Shown here: positions 1-5,859 of the stretch, in pieces
Position numbering within the stretch: position 1 is the stretch's first letter
Layout: every line of letters starts with the position of its first letter
Notes under the pieces: model-generated
Told to the model about the DNA's origin: nothing
The model's database searches: none
The model's input: only the letters and a program-made list of their open reading frames with translations
Translations under genes and position numbers: made by a program
Assembly (NCBI GenBank): GCA_027317055.1
Contig: DAHVFK010000199.1
Location: 1-6,582 of the forward strand
Direction of reading: 5' to 3'
DNA: 6,582 nucleotides
Source of the DNA: Betaproteobacteria bacterium
GTDB lineage: Bacteria; Pseudomonadota; Gammaproteobacteria; Burkholderiales; SG8-39

Positions 1-296
1 GTTCGAGCGCGCTGATCGAGTTGCTCAACAAGGCGGGCGTGCCCTGCGGCCCGATCTACAAGATGAACGAGGTGTTCGACGATCCTCAGGTGCGCCACCT
101 CGGGATGGCGGCGTCGGTGCCCAAACCCGGCGGCGGCGAGCTGAGCCTAGTGGGCCCCGCGATCCGGCTCTCGCGCACGCCGGCGCGCATGAAGCGCACC
201 ATGGGGCCAGCAGGGGAGCACGACGAGGAGATCCTGCGCGACCTCGGTTACGTGCAGGCCGAGATCGCGCAGCTGCGCAACGACAAGGTGATCTGA
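1..296 (+). CDS. CaiB/BaiF family III CoA-transferase, C-terminal fragment (5' end outside window)
   Basis: The frame is open from the window edge, giving 97 full codons before the TGA at 294-296. The start and most of the protein lie upstream, so the catalytic Asp of this family, near the middle of the protein, cannot be checked. Visible family signatures are GVPCGPI (residues 12-18 of the fragment), then an EVF-DDPQV segment (23-30) followed by HLGM, and a C-terminal HDEEILRDLGY helix ending in an EIAQLR stretch. These are typical of the tail of formyl-CoA transferase-like and CaiB/BaiF enzymes, which move CoA between carboxylic acids in the cytoplasm. The next gene starts 23 bases downstream on the same strand, which suggests cotranscription with the crotonase, racemase-like and ligase genes. 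The substrate is not determinable. A family III racemase is less likely, because the true AMACR homologue in this window ends differently. Confidence 0.9.
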   Translation, partial: SSALIELLNKAGVPCGPIYKMNEVFDDPQVRHLGMAASVPKPGGGELSLVGPAIRLSRTPARMKRTMGPAGEHDEEILRDLGYVQAEIAQLRNDKVI

Positions 297-304
297 GGGA
301 CTTC

Positions 305-310
305 AAGGAG
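305..310 (+). promoter_or_regulatory. Ribosome binding site for the crotonase-family gene
   Basis: AAGGAG lies 9 bases before the ATG at 320. It is a strong Shine-Dalgarno match and fixes that ATG as the start. Confidence 0.8.
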
Positions 311-319
311 CAAAGCGCG

Positions 320-1102
320 ATGAGCGAAGCGAGACTGCGCGCCGAGCGCGACGGCCACATCGGCTGGATGGTTTTCGACAACCCGGCGCGCCGCAACGCG
401 ATCACGGGCGAAATGTGGCGCGCGATCCCGCCGGCGATGGCGGGGTTCGATGCCGACCCGGAGGTGCGCTGCGTCGTGCTGCGCGGCGCGGGGGATACCG
501 CCTTCGCCGCCGGGGCCGACATCTCGGAGTTCGAGAAGCGGCGCGCGGACGCGCAAGCCGCCGGCAAGCACGACAACAGCATCGATGTCGCCCAGCTCGC
601 GCTGGAAAACTCCGCCAAGCCGGTGCTGGCGATGATCCGCGGCTTTTGCCTCGGCGGCGGGCTGGAGATCGCTCTCGCCTGCGACCTGCGCTATTGCGGC
701 GCCTCGGCCAGCTTCGCGATTCCCGCCGCGCGCCTGGGCATCGGCTACGGCGTGCACGGCACGAACCGCCTGGTGGCGAGCGTCGGCCACGCCGCGGCGC
801 GCGAGATCATGCTCACCGGGCGGCGCTACAAGGCCGACGAAGCGCTCGCGCTGGGGCTGGTCAACCGGGTGCTGCCGGACGACGAATTGGAGGGCTTTAT
901 TCGCAAGCTCGCGTCCGACCTGGCGGCCAACGCGCCGCTGTCGATGGCGGCCTCCAAGTCGATCATCAACGGCCTGATCGAGCCCGGCGGCGATTTTTCC
1001 GCGGGCGAGGCGCTGATCGAGCGCTGCATGAAGAGCGAGGATCACGTCGAAGGCCGGCGCGCGTTCATGGAAAAGCGCACGCCGAAGTTCAAGGGGCGAT
1101 AG
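320..1102 (+). CDS. Enoyl-CoA hydratase/isomerase (crotonase) family protein lacking the second catalytic Glu
   Basis: This 260-residue protein has the usual length for a single-domain crotonase. It starts at an ATG with a good ribosome binding site. The first oxyanion-hole segment is AAGADIS (63-69), and the second is CLGGGLE (110-116) followed by IALACDLRY. Aligned with rat mitochondrial crotonase, Glu116 matches Glu144. The position of Glu164 (in Q-P-E-I-L-L-G) is Ala136 (in I-P-A-A-R-L-G). A two-glutamate hydration of a 2-enoyl-CoA is therefore unlikely by the standard mechanism; isomerase, hydrolase, decarboxylase or another crotonase-fold activity on an acyl-CoA is possible. The C-terminal half carries the expected trimerisation-region signatures, including LTGRRYKADEALALGLVN (165-182) and an EGRRAFMEKR segment (244-253) typical of crotonases. 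It is cytoplasmic and probably cotranscribed with the flanking CoA-transferase and racemase-like genes. The family assignment is secure; the reaction is not. Confidence 0.93.
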   Translation: MSEARLRAERDGHIGWMVFDNPARRNAITGEMWRAIPPAMAGFDADPEVRCVVLRGAGDTAFAAGADISEFEKRRADAQAAGKHDNSIDVAQLALENSAKPVLAMIRGFCLGGGLEIALACDLRYCGASASFAIPAARLGIGYGVHGTNRLVASVGHAAAREIMLTGRRYKADEALALGLVNRVLPDDELEGFIRKLASDLAANAPLSMAASKSIINGLIEPGGDFSAGEALIERCMKSEDHVEGRRAFMEKRTPKFKGR

Positions 1103-1104
1103 GA
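1101..1104 (+). promoter_or_regulatory. Ribosome binding site favouring the ATG at 1113
   Basis: AGGA sits 8 bases before ATG 1113 but only 2 bases before the alternative in-frame GTG at 1107. The spacing supports the ATG, which removes two residues from the longest reading. The motif overlaps the stop codon of the preceding gene (1100-1102), consistent with translational coupling. Confidence 0.5.
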
Positions 1105-1112
1105 CGGTGGCC

Positions 1113-2207
1113 ATGAAAGCGAACAAGCTCCGGCTGCGCGGCGTTCGCGTGCGCGCGGTCGGCGCGCCGATGAAGCGCCCGCTCGCGACCGCCACCGGCT
1201 CGATCAAGGTCGCGCCGCTCTTGCTCGTCGACCTGCAGACCGACGGCGGCATCGTCGGCCGCTCCTACCTGTTCGGCATCAACGCGGCGCACCTGCCGCC
1301 TATGGCCAAGCTGGTGGAGGCGATGGGCGAGATGATCAAGGGCGACGCACTGGCGCCGTTCGAGCTCGATAGGAAGCTGCGCGCCCGGCACACGCTGCTC
1401 GGGGTGCACAACATCGTGCTGTTCGCTATCTCGGCGATCGACATGGCCGCCTGGGACGCGCTTGGCCAGGCGCTCGGCCAACCGCTCGTGCGGCTGCTGG
1501 GCGGCGCGCCGCGCCCGGTGCGCGCCTACAATTCCAAGGGGCTCGGCATCCTGCCGCTGAAGCAACTCGTGCGCGAAGCGATCGAGCTGGTTGGCGAGGG
1601 ATTCGGCGCGCTCAAGCTGCGCCTCGGGCGCCCGGACGCGGGCGACGACATCGAGGCGCTGCGCGCGGTGAAGAAGGCGATCGGAACCAAGGTCACGTTG
1701 ATGGTGGACTTCAATCAGGGCCTGTCGGTGAACGAGGCGCTGCGGCGCGGGCGCATGATCGACGAGGAGGGCGGGGTGCTCTGGATCGAGGAGCCGGTGC
1801 GCGCGGACGATTTCGCCGGCAATGCGCGTATCGCGCGCGAGCTGGCCACGCCGATCCAGATCGGCGAGAACTTCATGGGTCCGGAGCAGATGGCGCAGGC
1901 GCTCGCGGCGCAAGCTTGCGACTTCGTCATGCCCGACGCGCAGCGCATCGGCGGGGTGACCGGCTGGATGCGCGCCGCGGCGCTGGCACAGGCCGCGGGC
2001 CTGGAGATGTCGAGCCACCTGTTTCCGGAGGTGAGCTGCCACCTCCTCGCGGTGACGCCGACCTGCCACTGGCTGGAGTACGTCGACTGGGCCGACGCGG
2101 TGCTCGAGGAGCCCGCCGCGCTGAACAAAGGCGACGTGCTGATCCCGGAGCGGCCGGGCACCGGCATGCGCTGGAACGAGAAGGCCGTCGGGCGTTACGC
2201 GCTCTAG
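1113..2207 (+). CDS. Mandelate racemase-subgroup enolase superfamily enzyme with a K-x-R motif
   Basis: The protein has 364 residues from the preferred ATG; GTG at 1107 would add two. It aligns along its whole length with Pseudomonas putida mandelate racemase (359 residues), from memory of that sequence. Shared blocks include IDMAAWDALG (109-118), IGGVTGWMRA (279-288) and MSSHLFPE (299-306). Metal ligands Asp195, Glu221 and Glu247 of the reference correspond to Asp199, Glu226 and Glu252. The His297-Asp270 dyad is kept as His302-Asp275, and the electrophilic Glu317 as Glu322. Lys164 is Lys168, but Lys166, the base that acts on the S-enantiomer, is Arg170. The enzyme should need Mg2+ and abstract the alpha proton of a 2-hydroxy or related carboxylate. 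It may be a racemase, epimerase or dehydratase. It sits 10 bases after the crotonase gene and 3 before the CoA ligase, so it probably acts on the free acid before or beside CoA activation. Substrate unknown. Confidence 0.9.
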   Translation: MKANKLRLRGVRVRAVGAPMKRPLATATGSIKVAPLLLVDLQTDGGIVGRSYLFGINAAHLPPMAKLVEAMGEMIKGDALAPFELDRKLRARHTLLGVHNIVLFAISAIDMAAWDALGQALGQPLVRLLGGAPRPVRAYNSKGLGILPLKQLVREAIELVGEGFGALKLRLGRPDAGDDIEALRAVKKAIGTKVTLMVDFNQGLSVNEALRRGRMIDEEGGVLWIEEPVRADDFAGNARIARELATPIQIGENFMGPEQMAQALAAQACDFVMPDAQRIGGVTGWMRAAALAQAAGLEMSSHLFPEVSCHLLAVTPTCHWLEYVDWADAVLEEPAALNKGDVLIPERPGTGMRWNEKAVGRYAL

Positions 2208-2210
2208 CCC

Positions 2211-3899
2211 ATGTTCACGCGCCATCTCCCGTACTGGCCCGCTGGAACGCCGCGCTCGCTGCGCATTCCGCGCACCAGCGTGTACTACAACCTCGAGGTG
2301 AGCGCGACGCGCTACCCGGACTCGGCCGTGATCGACTACTACGGCAGTCGCATCAGCTACGCGCAGATGAAGCGCGAGGTCGACGCGCTGGCCGGCTTCC
2401 TGCAGAAGCGCTGTGGCGTGGCGCAAGGGGACCGGGTGCTGCTGTACTGCCAGAACGGGCCGCACTTCATGCTCGGCTACTACGCGATCCTGCGCGCCGA
2501 CGCGGTGGTGGTGCCGGTCAACCCGATGAACCGCACCGAGGAGCTGCGCCATTACGTCGAGGACGGCGAGGCGCGCACCATCGTCTCGACCCAGGAGCTG
2601 TGGGACCGCATCGCGCCGCTGATCGGCACCAGCGCGCTGGAGAATGCGCTGATCGGCGCGCATTCCGAGTACCTCACCACCCCGACCGACCTGCCGCTGC
2701 CGGATTTCGTGCGCGCGCCGGCCGCGATTCCGTCCTACGGCGGAGTGACCGCGTGGCGCGAAGCGCTCGCCGCGGGGCTCGCGCCCGGCCCGCACCTCGC
2801 GGCGCCGGACGACCTCGCGGTGATGCCCTACACCTCGGGCACCACCGGCAAGCCCAAGGGCTGCATGCACACGCACTCGACCGTGCTGTCGACCTCGACC
2901 GCCGGCTGTCACTGGCGCGGCGCGAGCAGCGGCGCGGTGGCGCTCGCGGTGCTGCCGATGTTCCACGTCACCGGCATGCAGGCCGGGATGAACACGCCGA
3001 TCCAGGCCGGGGCGACCGCGGTCGTGATGACGCGCTGGGACCGCGAGTGCGCCGCGATGCAGATCGAGCGCGCGCGCGTGACCGGCTTCACCGCGATCAC
3101 CACCATGGTGGTCGATTTTCTCGCCAACCCGAACTTGTCCAAGTACGACCTGTCTTCGATGACCACCCTCGGCGGCGGCGGCGCTGCGATGCCCGAGGCG
3201 CTGGCGAAGAAGCTGCACGACACGCTGGGGCTCGAGTTCATCGAGGGCTACGGCCTGACCGAGACCATGGCGCCGAGCCACTCGAACCCGCCGCAGCGGC
3301 CCAAGCGCCAGTGCGGCGGGATCCCGATCTTCGACACCGATTCGCGCGTGCTCGACCCCGAGACCTTGCGCGAATGCGGGCCGAACGAAGTGGGCGAGAT
3401 CGTCATGAGAGGGCCGCAGATTTTCAAGGGCTACTGGCGGCAGGAAAAAGCGACCGCCGAGGCCTTCATCGAGCACGACGGCAAAAAATTCTTCCGCTCG
3501 GGGGACCTCGGTTACTACGATGCGGAGGGTTATTTCTTCATCACCGACCGCCTGAAGCGCATGATCAACGCCTCCGGCTACAAGGTCTGGCCGGCCGAGG
3601 TCGAGGCGATGCTGTACGCCCACCCCGACATCCAGGAGGCCTGCATCATCGGCGCGCTCGATGCCTACCGCGGCGAGACCGTCAAGGCGGTGATCGTGCT
3701 CAAGCCCGAGGCGCGCGGGCGGGTCAAGGGCGAGGACATCACCGCCTGGGCGCACGAGCGCATGGCCGCGTTCAAGGTGCCGCGCGTGGTCGAGTTCGTC
3801 GACGAGCTGCCCAAGACCGCCACCGGCAAGGTCTTCTGGCGCAAGCTGCAGGAAGAAGAGTCCGCGCGCGCGAAGCGCGCGGGGAGTCAGTCGGCGTAG
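2211..3899 (+). CDS. AMP-forming acyl-CoA synthetase (fatty-acid/aryl acid CoA ligase family)
   Basis: This 562-residue protein is full length for the ANL adenylating superfamily. Core motifs are in order: the phosphate-binding loop YTSGTTGKPKG (207-217), a PMFHVTG segment (249-255), GGGGAAMP (321-328), the adenine-binding GYGLTET (346-352), SGDLG with ribose-binding Asp432 (430-434), the hinge region DRLKRMINASGYKVWP (446-461), and the C-terminal PKTATGK with catalytic Lys540. All key residues are present, so it should convert a carboxylic acid, ATP and CoA to acyl-CoA, AMP and PPi. The N-terminal third (ILRADAVVVPVNPMNR, 93-108) resembles FadD-like ligases common in Burkholderiales, but the acyl chain cannot be predicted. 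The ATG follows the previous stop by 3 bases with no recognisable Shine-Dalgarno sequence, so translation is probably coupled. The 3' end overlaps the convergent methylacyl-CoA racemase gene by 13 bases. Confidence 0.95.
   Translation: MFTRHLPYWPAGTPRSLRIPRTSVYYNLEVSATRYPDSAVIDYYGSRISYAQMKREVDALAGFLQKRCGVAQGDRVLLYCQNGPHFMLGYYAILRADAVVVPVNPMNRTEELRHYVEDGEARTIVSTQELWDRIAPLIGTSALENALIGAHSEYLTTPTDLPLPDFVRAPAAIPSYGGVTAWREALAAGLAPGPHLAAPDDLAVMPYTSGTTGKPKGCMHTHSTVLSTSTAGCHWRGASSGAVALAVLPMFHVTGMQAGMNTPIQAGATAVVMTRWDRECAAMQIERARVTGFTAITTMVVDFLANPNLSKYDLSSMTTLGGGGAAMPEALAKKLHDTLGLEFIEGYGLTETMAPSHSNPPQRPKRQCGGIPIFDTDSRVLDPETLRECGPNEVGEIVMRGPQIFKGYWRQEKATAEAFIEHDGKKFFRSGDLGYYDAEGYFFITDRLKRMINASGYKVWPAEVEAMLYAHPDIQEACIIGALDAYRGETVKAVIVLKPEARGRVKGEDITAWAHERMAAFKVPRVVEFVDELPKTATGKVFWRKLQEEESARAKRAGSQSA
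3862..3882 (-). terminator. Possible intrinsic terminator hairpin after the methylacyl-CoA racemase gene
   Basis: A perfect 8-bp all-G/C inverted repeat, CCGCGCGC (3862-3869) and GCGCGCGG (3875-3882), has a 5-base loop. Read on the minus strand it begins 4 bases after the racemase stop codon (3887-3889). It is followed by a pyrimidine-rich, partly T-rich run (ACTCTTCTTCCTG) rather than a clean T-tract. On the plus strand it lies inside the last codons of the ligase and is followed by GGGGAGTC, so it would not terminate in that direction. GC-alternating tracts arise easily in such DNA, hence the low confidence. Confidence 0.33.
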
Positions 3900-5035
3900 C
3901 CGAGGCCCAGGGCGCGCAGCTTTTCGGCTTCGGCCGGGGAGAAGCCCCAGTCCGCCAGCGCGTCGCGCCCTCCGGCGCCGCGCTCCGGGGGCGGGCGGCG
4001 AATCGCGGCCGGCGTGCGCGAGAAGCGCGGCGCGGGCGCGGGCTGCGTCACGCCGCCGATCTCGACGAAGCCGCCGCGCGCGATGTTGTGCGGGTGCTCG
4101 CGCGCTTCGCCGAAGCTGAGCACGGGCGCAAAGCACGCGTCCGAGCCCTCGAACACCGCGCACCATTCGTCGCGCGTCTTCGATTTGAAAGTCCGGGCGA
4201 GCCGGGCGCGCAGCTCGGGCCAGCGCGCGCGGTCGTGCTGAGCGGGCAGGGGCTCGTCTTTCAATTTCAATTTTTCCACTAATTCTTCGTAGAAGCGCGT
4301 CTCGATCGAGCCAATCGATACGTGCTTGCCGTCGGCGGTCTCGTAGACGTCGTACCAGGGCGCGCCGGTATCGAGCGTGTTCTCGCCGCGCCGCTCGCTC
4401 CAGCGCCCGGCCGCGAGCATGCCGGAGAACATTGCCGCGAGCTGCGAGGCGCCCTCGACCATGGCGGCGTCCACCACCTGTCCCTTGCCCGAGCGCTGCG
4501 CCTCGATCAGCGCGCAGGCGATGCCGAAGCCGAGCAGCATCCCGCCGCCGCCGAAATCGCCCACCAGGTTGAGCGGCGGCACTGGCGCCTCGCCCTTGCG
4601 GCCGAAGGCGTGCAGCACGCCGGCGAGCGCGATGTAGTTGATGTCGTGCCCGGCGCGCGGCGCGAGCGGCCCGTCCTGGCCCCAGCCGGTCATGCGCCCG
4701 TAGACCAGCTTCGGGTTGCGCGCCAGCGCCACCTCGGGCCCGAGCCCGAGGCGCTCCATGACGCCGGGGCGGAAGCCCTCGATCAGCGCGTCGGCGCGCG
4801 AGACGAGCTCGAGCGCGGCCTGGACGCCCTGCGGCGACTTCAGATCCAGCGTGACCGAGCGCCGGCCGCGCATCATGACGTCGTTCCAGCGCTCGCGCTT
4901 CAGCCCCAGGTCGGTGGCCGCCGGGCGGTCGATGAGCAGCACGTCGGCGCCCATGTCGGCCAGCAGCATGCCGGCGAAAGGCCCCGGGCCGATCGCCTCG
5001 AGTTCCAGCACGCGGATGCCTGCGAGGGGTCCCAT
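3887..5035 (-). CDS. Alpha-methylacyl-CoA racemase (AMACR/MCR type, CoA-transferase family III fold)
   Basis: The 382-residue protein starts with GPLAGIRVLELEAIGPGPF (2-20) and matches Mycobacterium tuberculosis MCR closely across its length. Shared blocks are MTGWGQDGPL (115-124), the proline-rich PVPPLNLVGDFGGG (151-164), GKGQVVDAAMVEG (183-195) and PAPRFSRT near the C-terminus. The MCR catalytic residues His126, Asp156 and Glu241 correspond to His130 (in GHDINY), Asp160 and Glu245, all present. The expected reaction is interconversion of (R)- and (S)-2-methylacyl-CoA thioesters, needed for beta-oxidation of branched-chain acids or sterol side chains. It is cytoplasmic and cofactor-independent. 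It converges on the ligase gene with a 13-base overlap and diverges from the binding-protein gene with a 23-base gap. A weak GAGGA lies 13 bases before the ATG. Codons around 252-260 are unusually A/T-rich, including a TTA. Racemase is favoured over transferase because of the H/D/E set. Confidence 0.93.
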   Translation of the reverse strand: MGPLAGIRVLELEAIGPGPFAGMLLADMGADVLLIDRPAATDLGLKRERWNDVMMRGRRSVTLDLKSPQGVQAALELVSRADALIEGFRPGVMERLGLGPEVALARNPKLVYGRMTGWGQDGPLAPRAGHDINYIALAGVLHAFGRKGEAPVPPLNLVGDFGGGGMLLGFGIACALIEAQRSGKGQVVDAAMVEGASQLAAMFSGMLAAGRWSERRGENTLDTGAPWYDVYETADGKHVSIGSIETRFYEELVEKLKLKDEPLPAQHDRARWPELRARLARTFKSKTRDEWCAVFEGSDACFAPVLSFGEAREHPHNIARGGFVEIGGVTQPAPAPRFSRTPAAIRRPPPERGAGGRDALADWGFSPAEAEKLRALGLGYAD

Positions 5036-5042
5036 GAAGCGG

Positions 5043-5052
5043 ATGATATCCT
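5043..5052. promoter_or_regulatory. Overlapping, opposed -10-like motifs between divergent starts
   Basis: In the 23-base gap between the two start codons, the plus strand reads TGA-TATCCT (5044-5052). This resembles an extended -10, with T, A and T at the key positions, and would put the transcription start at about 5059, on the GTG itself. The minus strand reads TATCAT (5048-5043), five of six consensus bases, placing a start near 5036, at the racemase ATG. I see no convincing -35 in either direction. The GAGGA (5053-5049, minus strand), possibly the racemase ribosome binding site, overlaps the minus -10, so the two readings are mutually exclusive. This is inference from a short patch. Confidence 0.25.
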
Positions 5053-5058
5053 CAGCCG

Positions 5059-5859
5059 GTGCCCGCGCGTTATCCGGAACGCATCGTCTGCCTGACCGAG
5101 GAGACCACTGAGACGCTGTACCTGCTCGGCGAGCAGCAGCGCATCGTCGGCGTCTCGGGCTACACCGTGCGCCCGCCCGAGGCGCGGCGCGACAAGCCGA
5201 AGGTGTCCGCGTTTCTCTCTGCGAAAACGGACAAGATCCTCGCCCTCAAACCCGACCTGGTGCTGGGTTTCTCGGACCTGCAGGCCGACATCGCGCGCGA
5301 TCTCGCGAAGGCGGGCCTGAACGTGGTGATCTTCAACCAGCGCTCGGTGGACGAGATCCTGTCGATGATCCTGACGCTATCGGCGATGGTGGGCGCTTCT
5401 CAAAGAGGTGAAAAGCTTGTGGGCGAATTGGAGGCGAACCTCGAATCGATTCGAGTCGCTGCGAAGCGCTTTGCGCGGCGTCCCAGGGTCTACTTCGAGG
5501 AGTGGGACGAACCGATGATCAGCGCGATTCGCTGGGTGAGCGAGCTGATCGAGATTGCGGGCGGAGAGGACGTGTTTGGCGAGCTTTCACGGTCGCATGC
5601 GGCAAGCGGAAGGACCATCAAAGATGGTGCCATGGTTATCGCGCAACGGCCGGATGTCATCCTCGGCTCGTGGTGCGGCAAGAAGTTCCGCCCGGAGCGC
5701 GTCGCGGCGCGCCCGGGCTGGGGCGCGATCCCCGCCGTGCGCGACGGCGAATTGTACGAGATCAAGTCCGCCGACATCCTGCAGCCGGGGCCTGCGGCGC
5801 TCACCGACGGCGTGCGCCGCATCCACGAGATTCTCACTTCGTGGGCAGCAGGCCTTTGA
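5059..5859 (+). CDS. Cobalamin/iron-siderophore binding-protein fold (BtuF/FepB-like) without signal peptide
   Basis: This 266-residue protein has the Peripla_BP_2 layout. An N-terminal lobe opens with RIVCLTEETTETLYLLG (8-24) and contains a KILALKPDLVLGFSDLQ stretch (59-75). A long linking helix follows (about 96-138), then a C-terminal lobe with EEWDEPM (147-153), IAGGEDVFG (166-174), RPDVILGSWCGKKF (197-210) and LQPGPAALTDG (241-251). Such proteins bind cobalamin, haem or ferric siderophores for ABC importers. There is no hydrophobic leader and no lipobox: Cys11 follows Ile-Val, not a small residue. A TGA at 5044-5046 excludes an upstream in-frame start, and the GTG at 5059 has no clear Shine-Dalgarno. 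Signal-less relatives annotated as cobalamin-binding proteins are familiar in betaproteobacteria, so this looks like a family trait rather than a truncation. No permease or ATPase gene is present nearby. The ligand is unproven; a cytoplasmic corrinoid or metal-chelate binder is one possibility. Confidence 0.85.
   Translation: MPARYPERIVCLTEETTETLYLLGEQQRIVGVSGYTVRPPEARRDKPKVSAFLSAKTDKILALKPDLVLGFSDLQADIARDLAKAGLNVVIFNQRSVDEILSMILTLSAMVGASQRGEKLVGELEANLESIRVAAKRFARRPRVYFEEWDEPMISAIRWVSELIEIAGGEDVFGELSRSHAASGRTIKDGAMVIAQRPDVILGSWCGKKFRPERVAARPGWGAIPAVRDGELYEIKSADILQPGPAALTDGVRRIHEILTSWAAGL
5440..5455. repeat. 16-bp perfect palindrome inside the binding-protein gene
   Basis: CTCGAATCGATTCGAG reads identically on both strands and does not extend further (the flanking C/T pair is mismatched). 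It encodes Leu-Glu-Ser-Ile-Arg in the linking helix of the binding protein. No second copy was noticed in this window. It may be chance or a dimeric regulator site; nothing else supports regulation. Confidence 0.6.

Noticed and set aside
1107..1109. GTG as start of the mandelate racemase-like gene.
   Set aside because: Only 2 bases separate it from the AGGA motif, whereas ATG 1113 has normal spacing; the two extra residues add no family similarity.
248..1252. Minus-strand open frame of 334 codons opposite the crotonase gene.
   Set aside because: It is a compositional shadow of a well-supported plus-strand gene; no motif or ribosome binding site supports it.
3483..3488. Run of six A within the ligase gene as a programmed frameshift site.
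   Set aside because: The run reads as AAA AAA in frame after GGC, so it does not fit a -1 slippery heptamer, and the reading frame continues with all downstream motifs intact.
1089..4166. Very long minus-strand open frame (1025 codons) opposite the racemase-like and ligase genes.
   Set aside because: Its translation is Arg/His/Ala-rich low-complexity sequence with no family motif, and it lies antisense to two genes with complete catalytic motifs. It is a by-product of G/C-rich third positions.
1916..4282. Long plus-strand open frame (788 codons) across the ligase in another frame.
   Set aside because: The translation is Arg/Ala/Gly-rich without recognisable domains and runs out of frame through the ligase and antisense to the methylacyl-CoA racemase.
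4322..5095. Plus-strand open frame of 257 codons antisense to the methylacyl-CoA racemase.
   Set aside because: It has His/Ala/Arg-rich sequence with no motif, and the opposite strand carries an intact enzyme with its catalytic residues.
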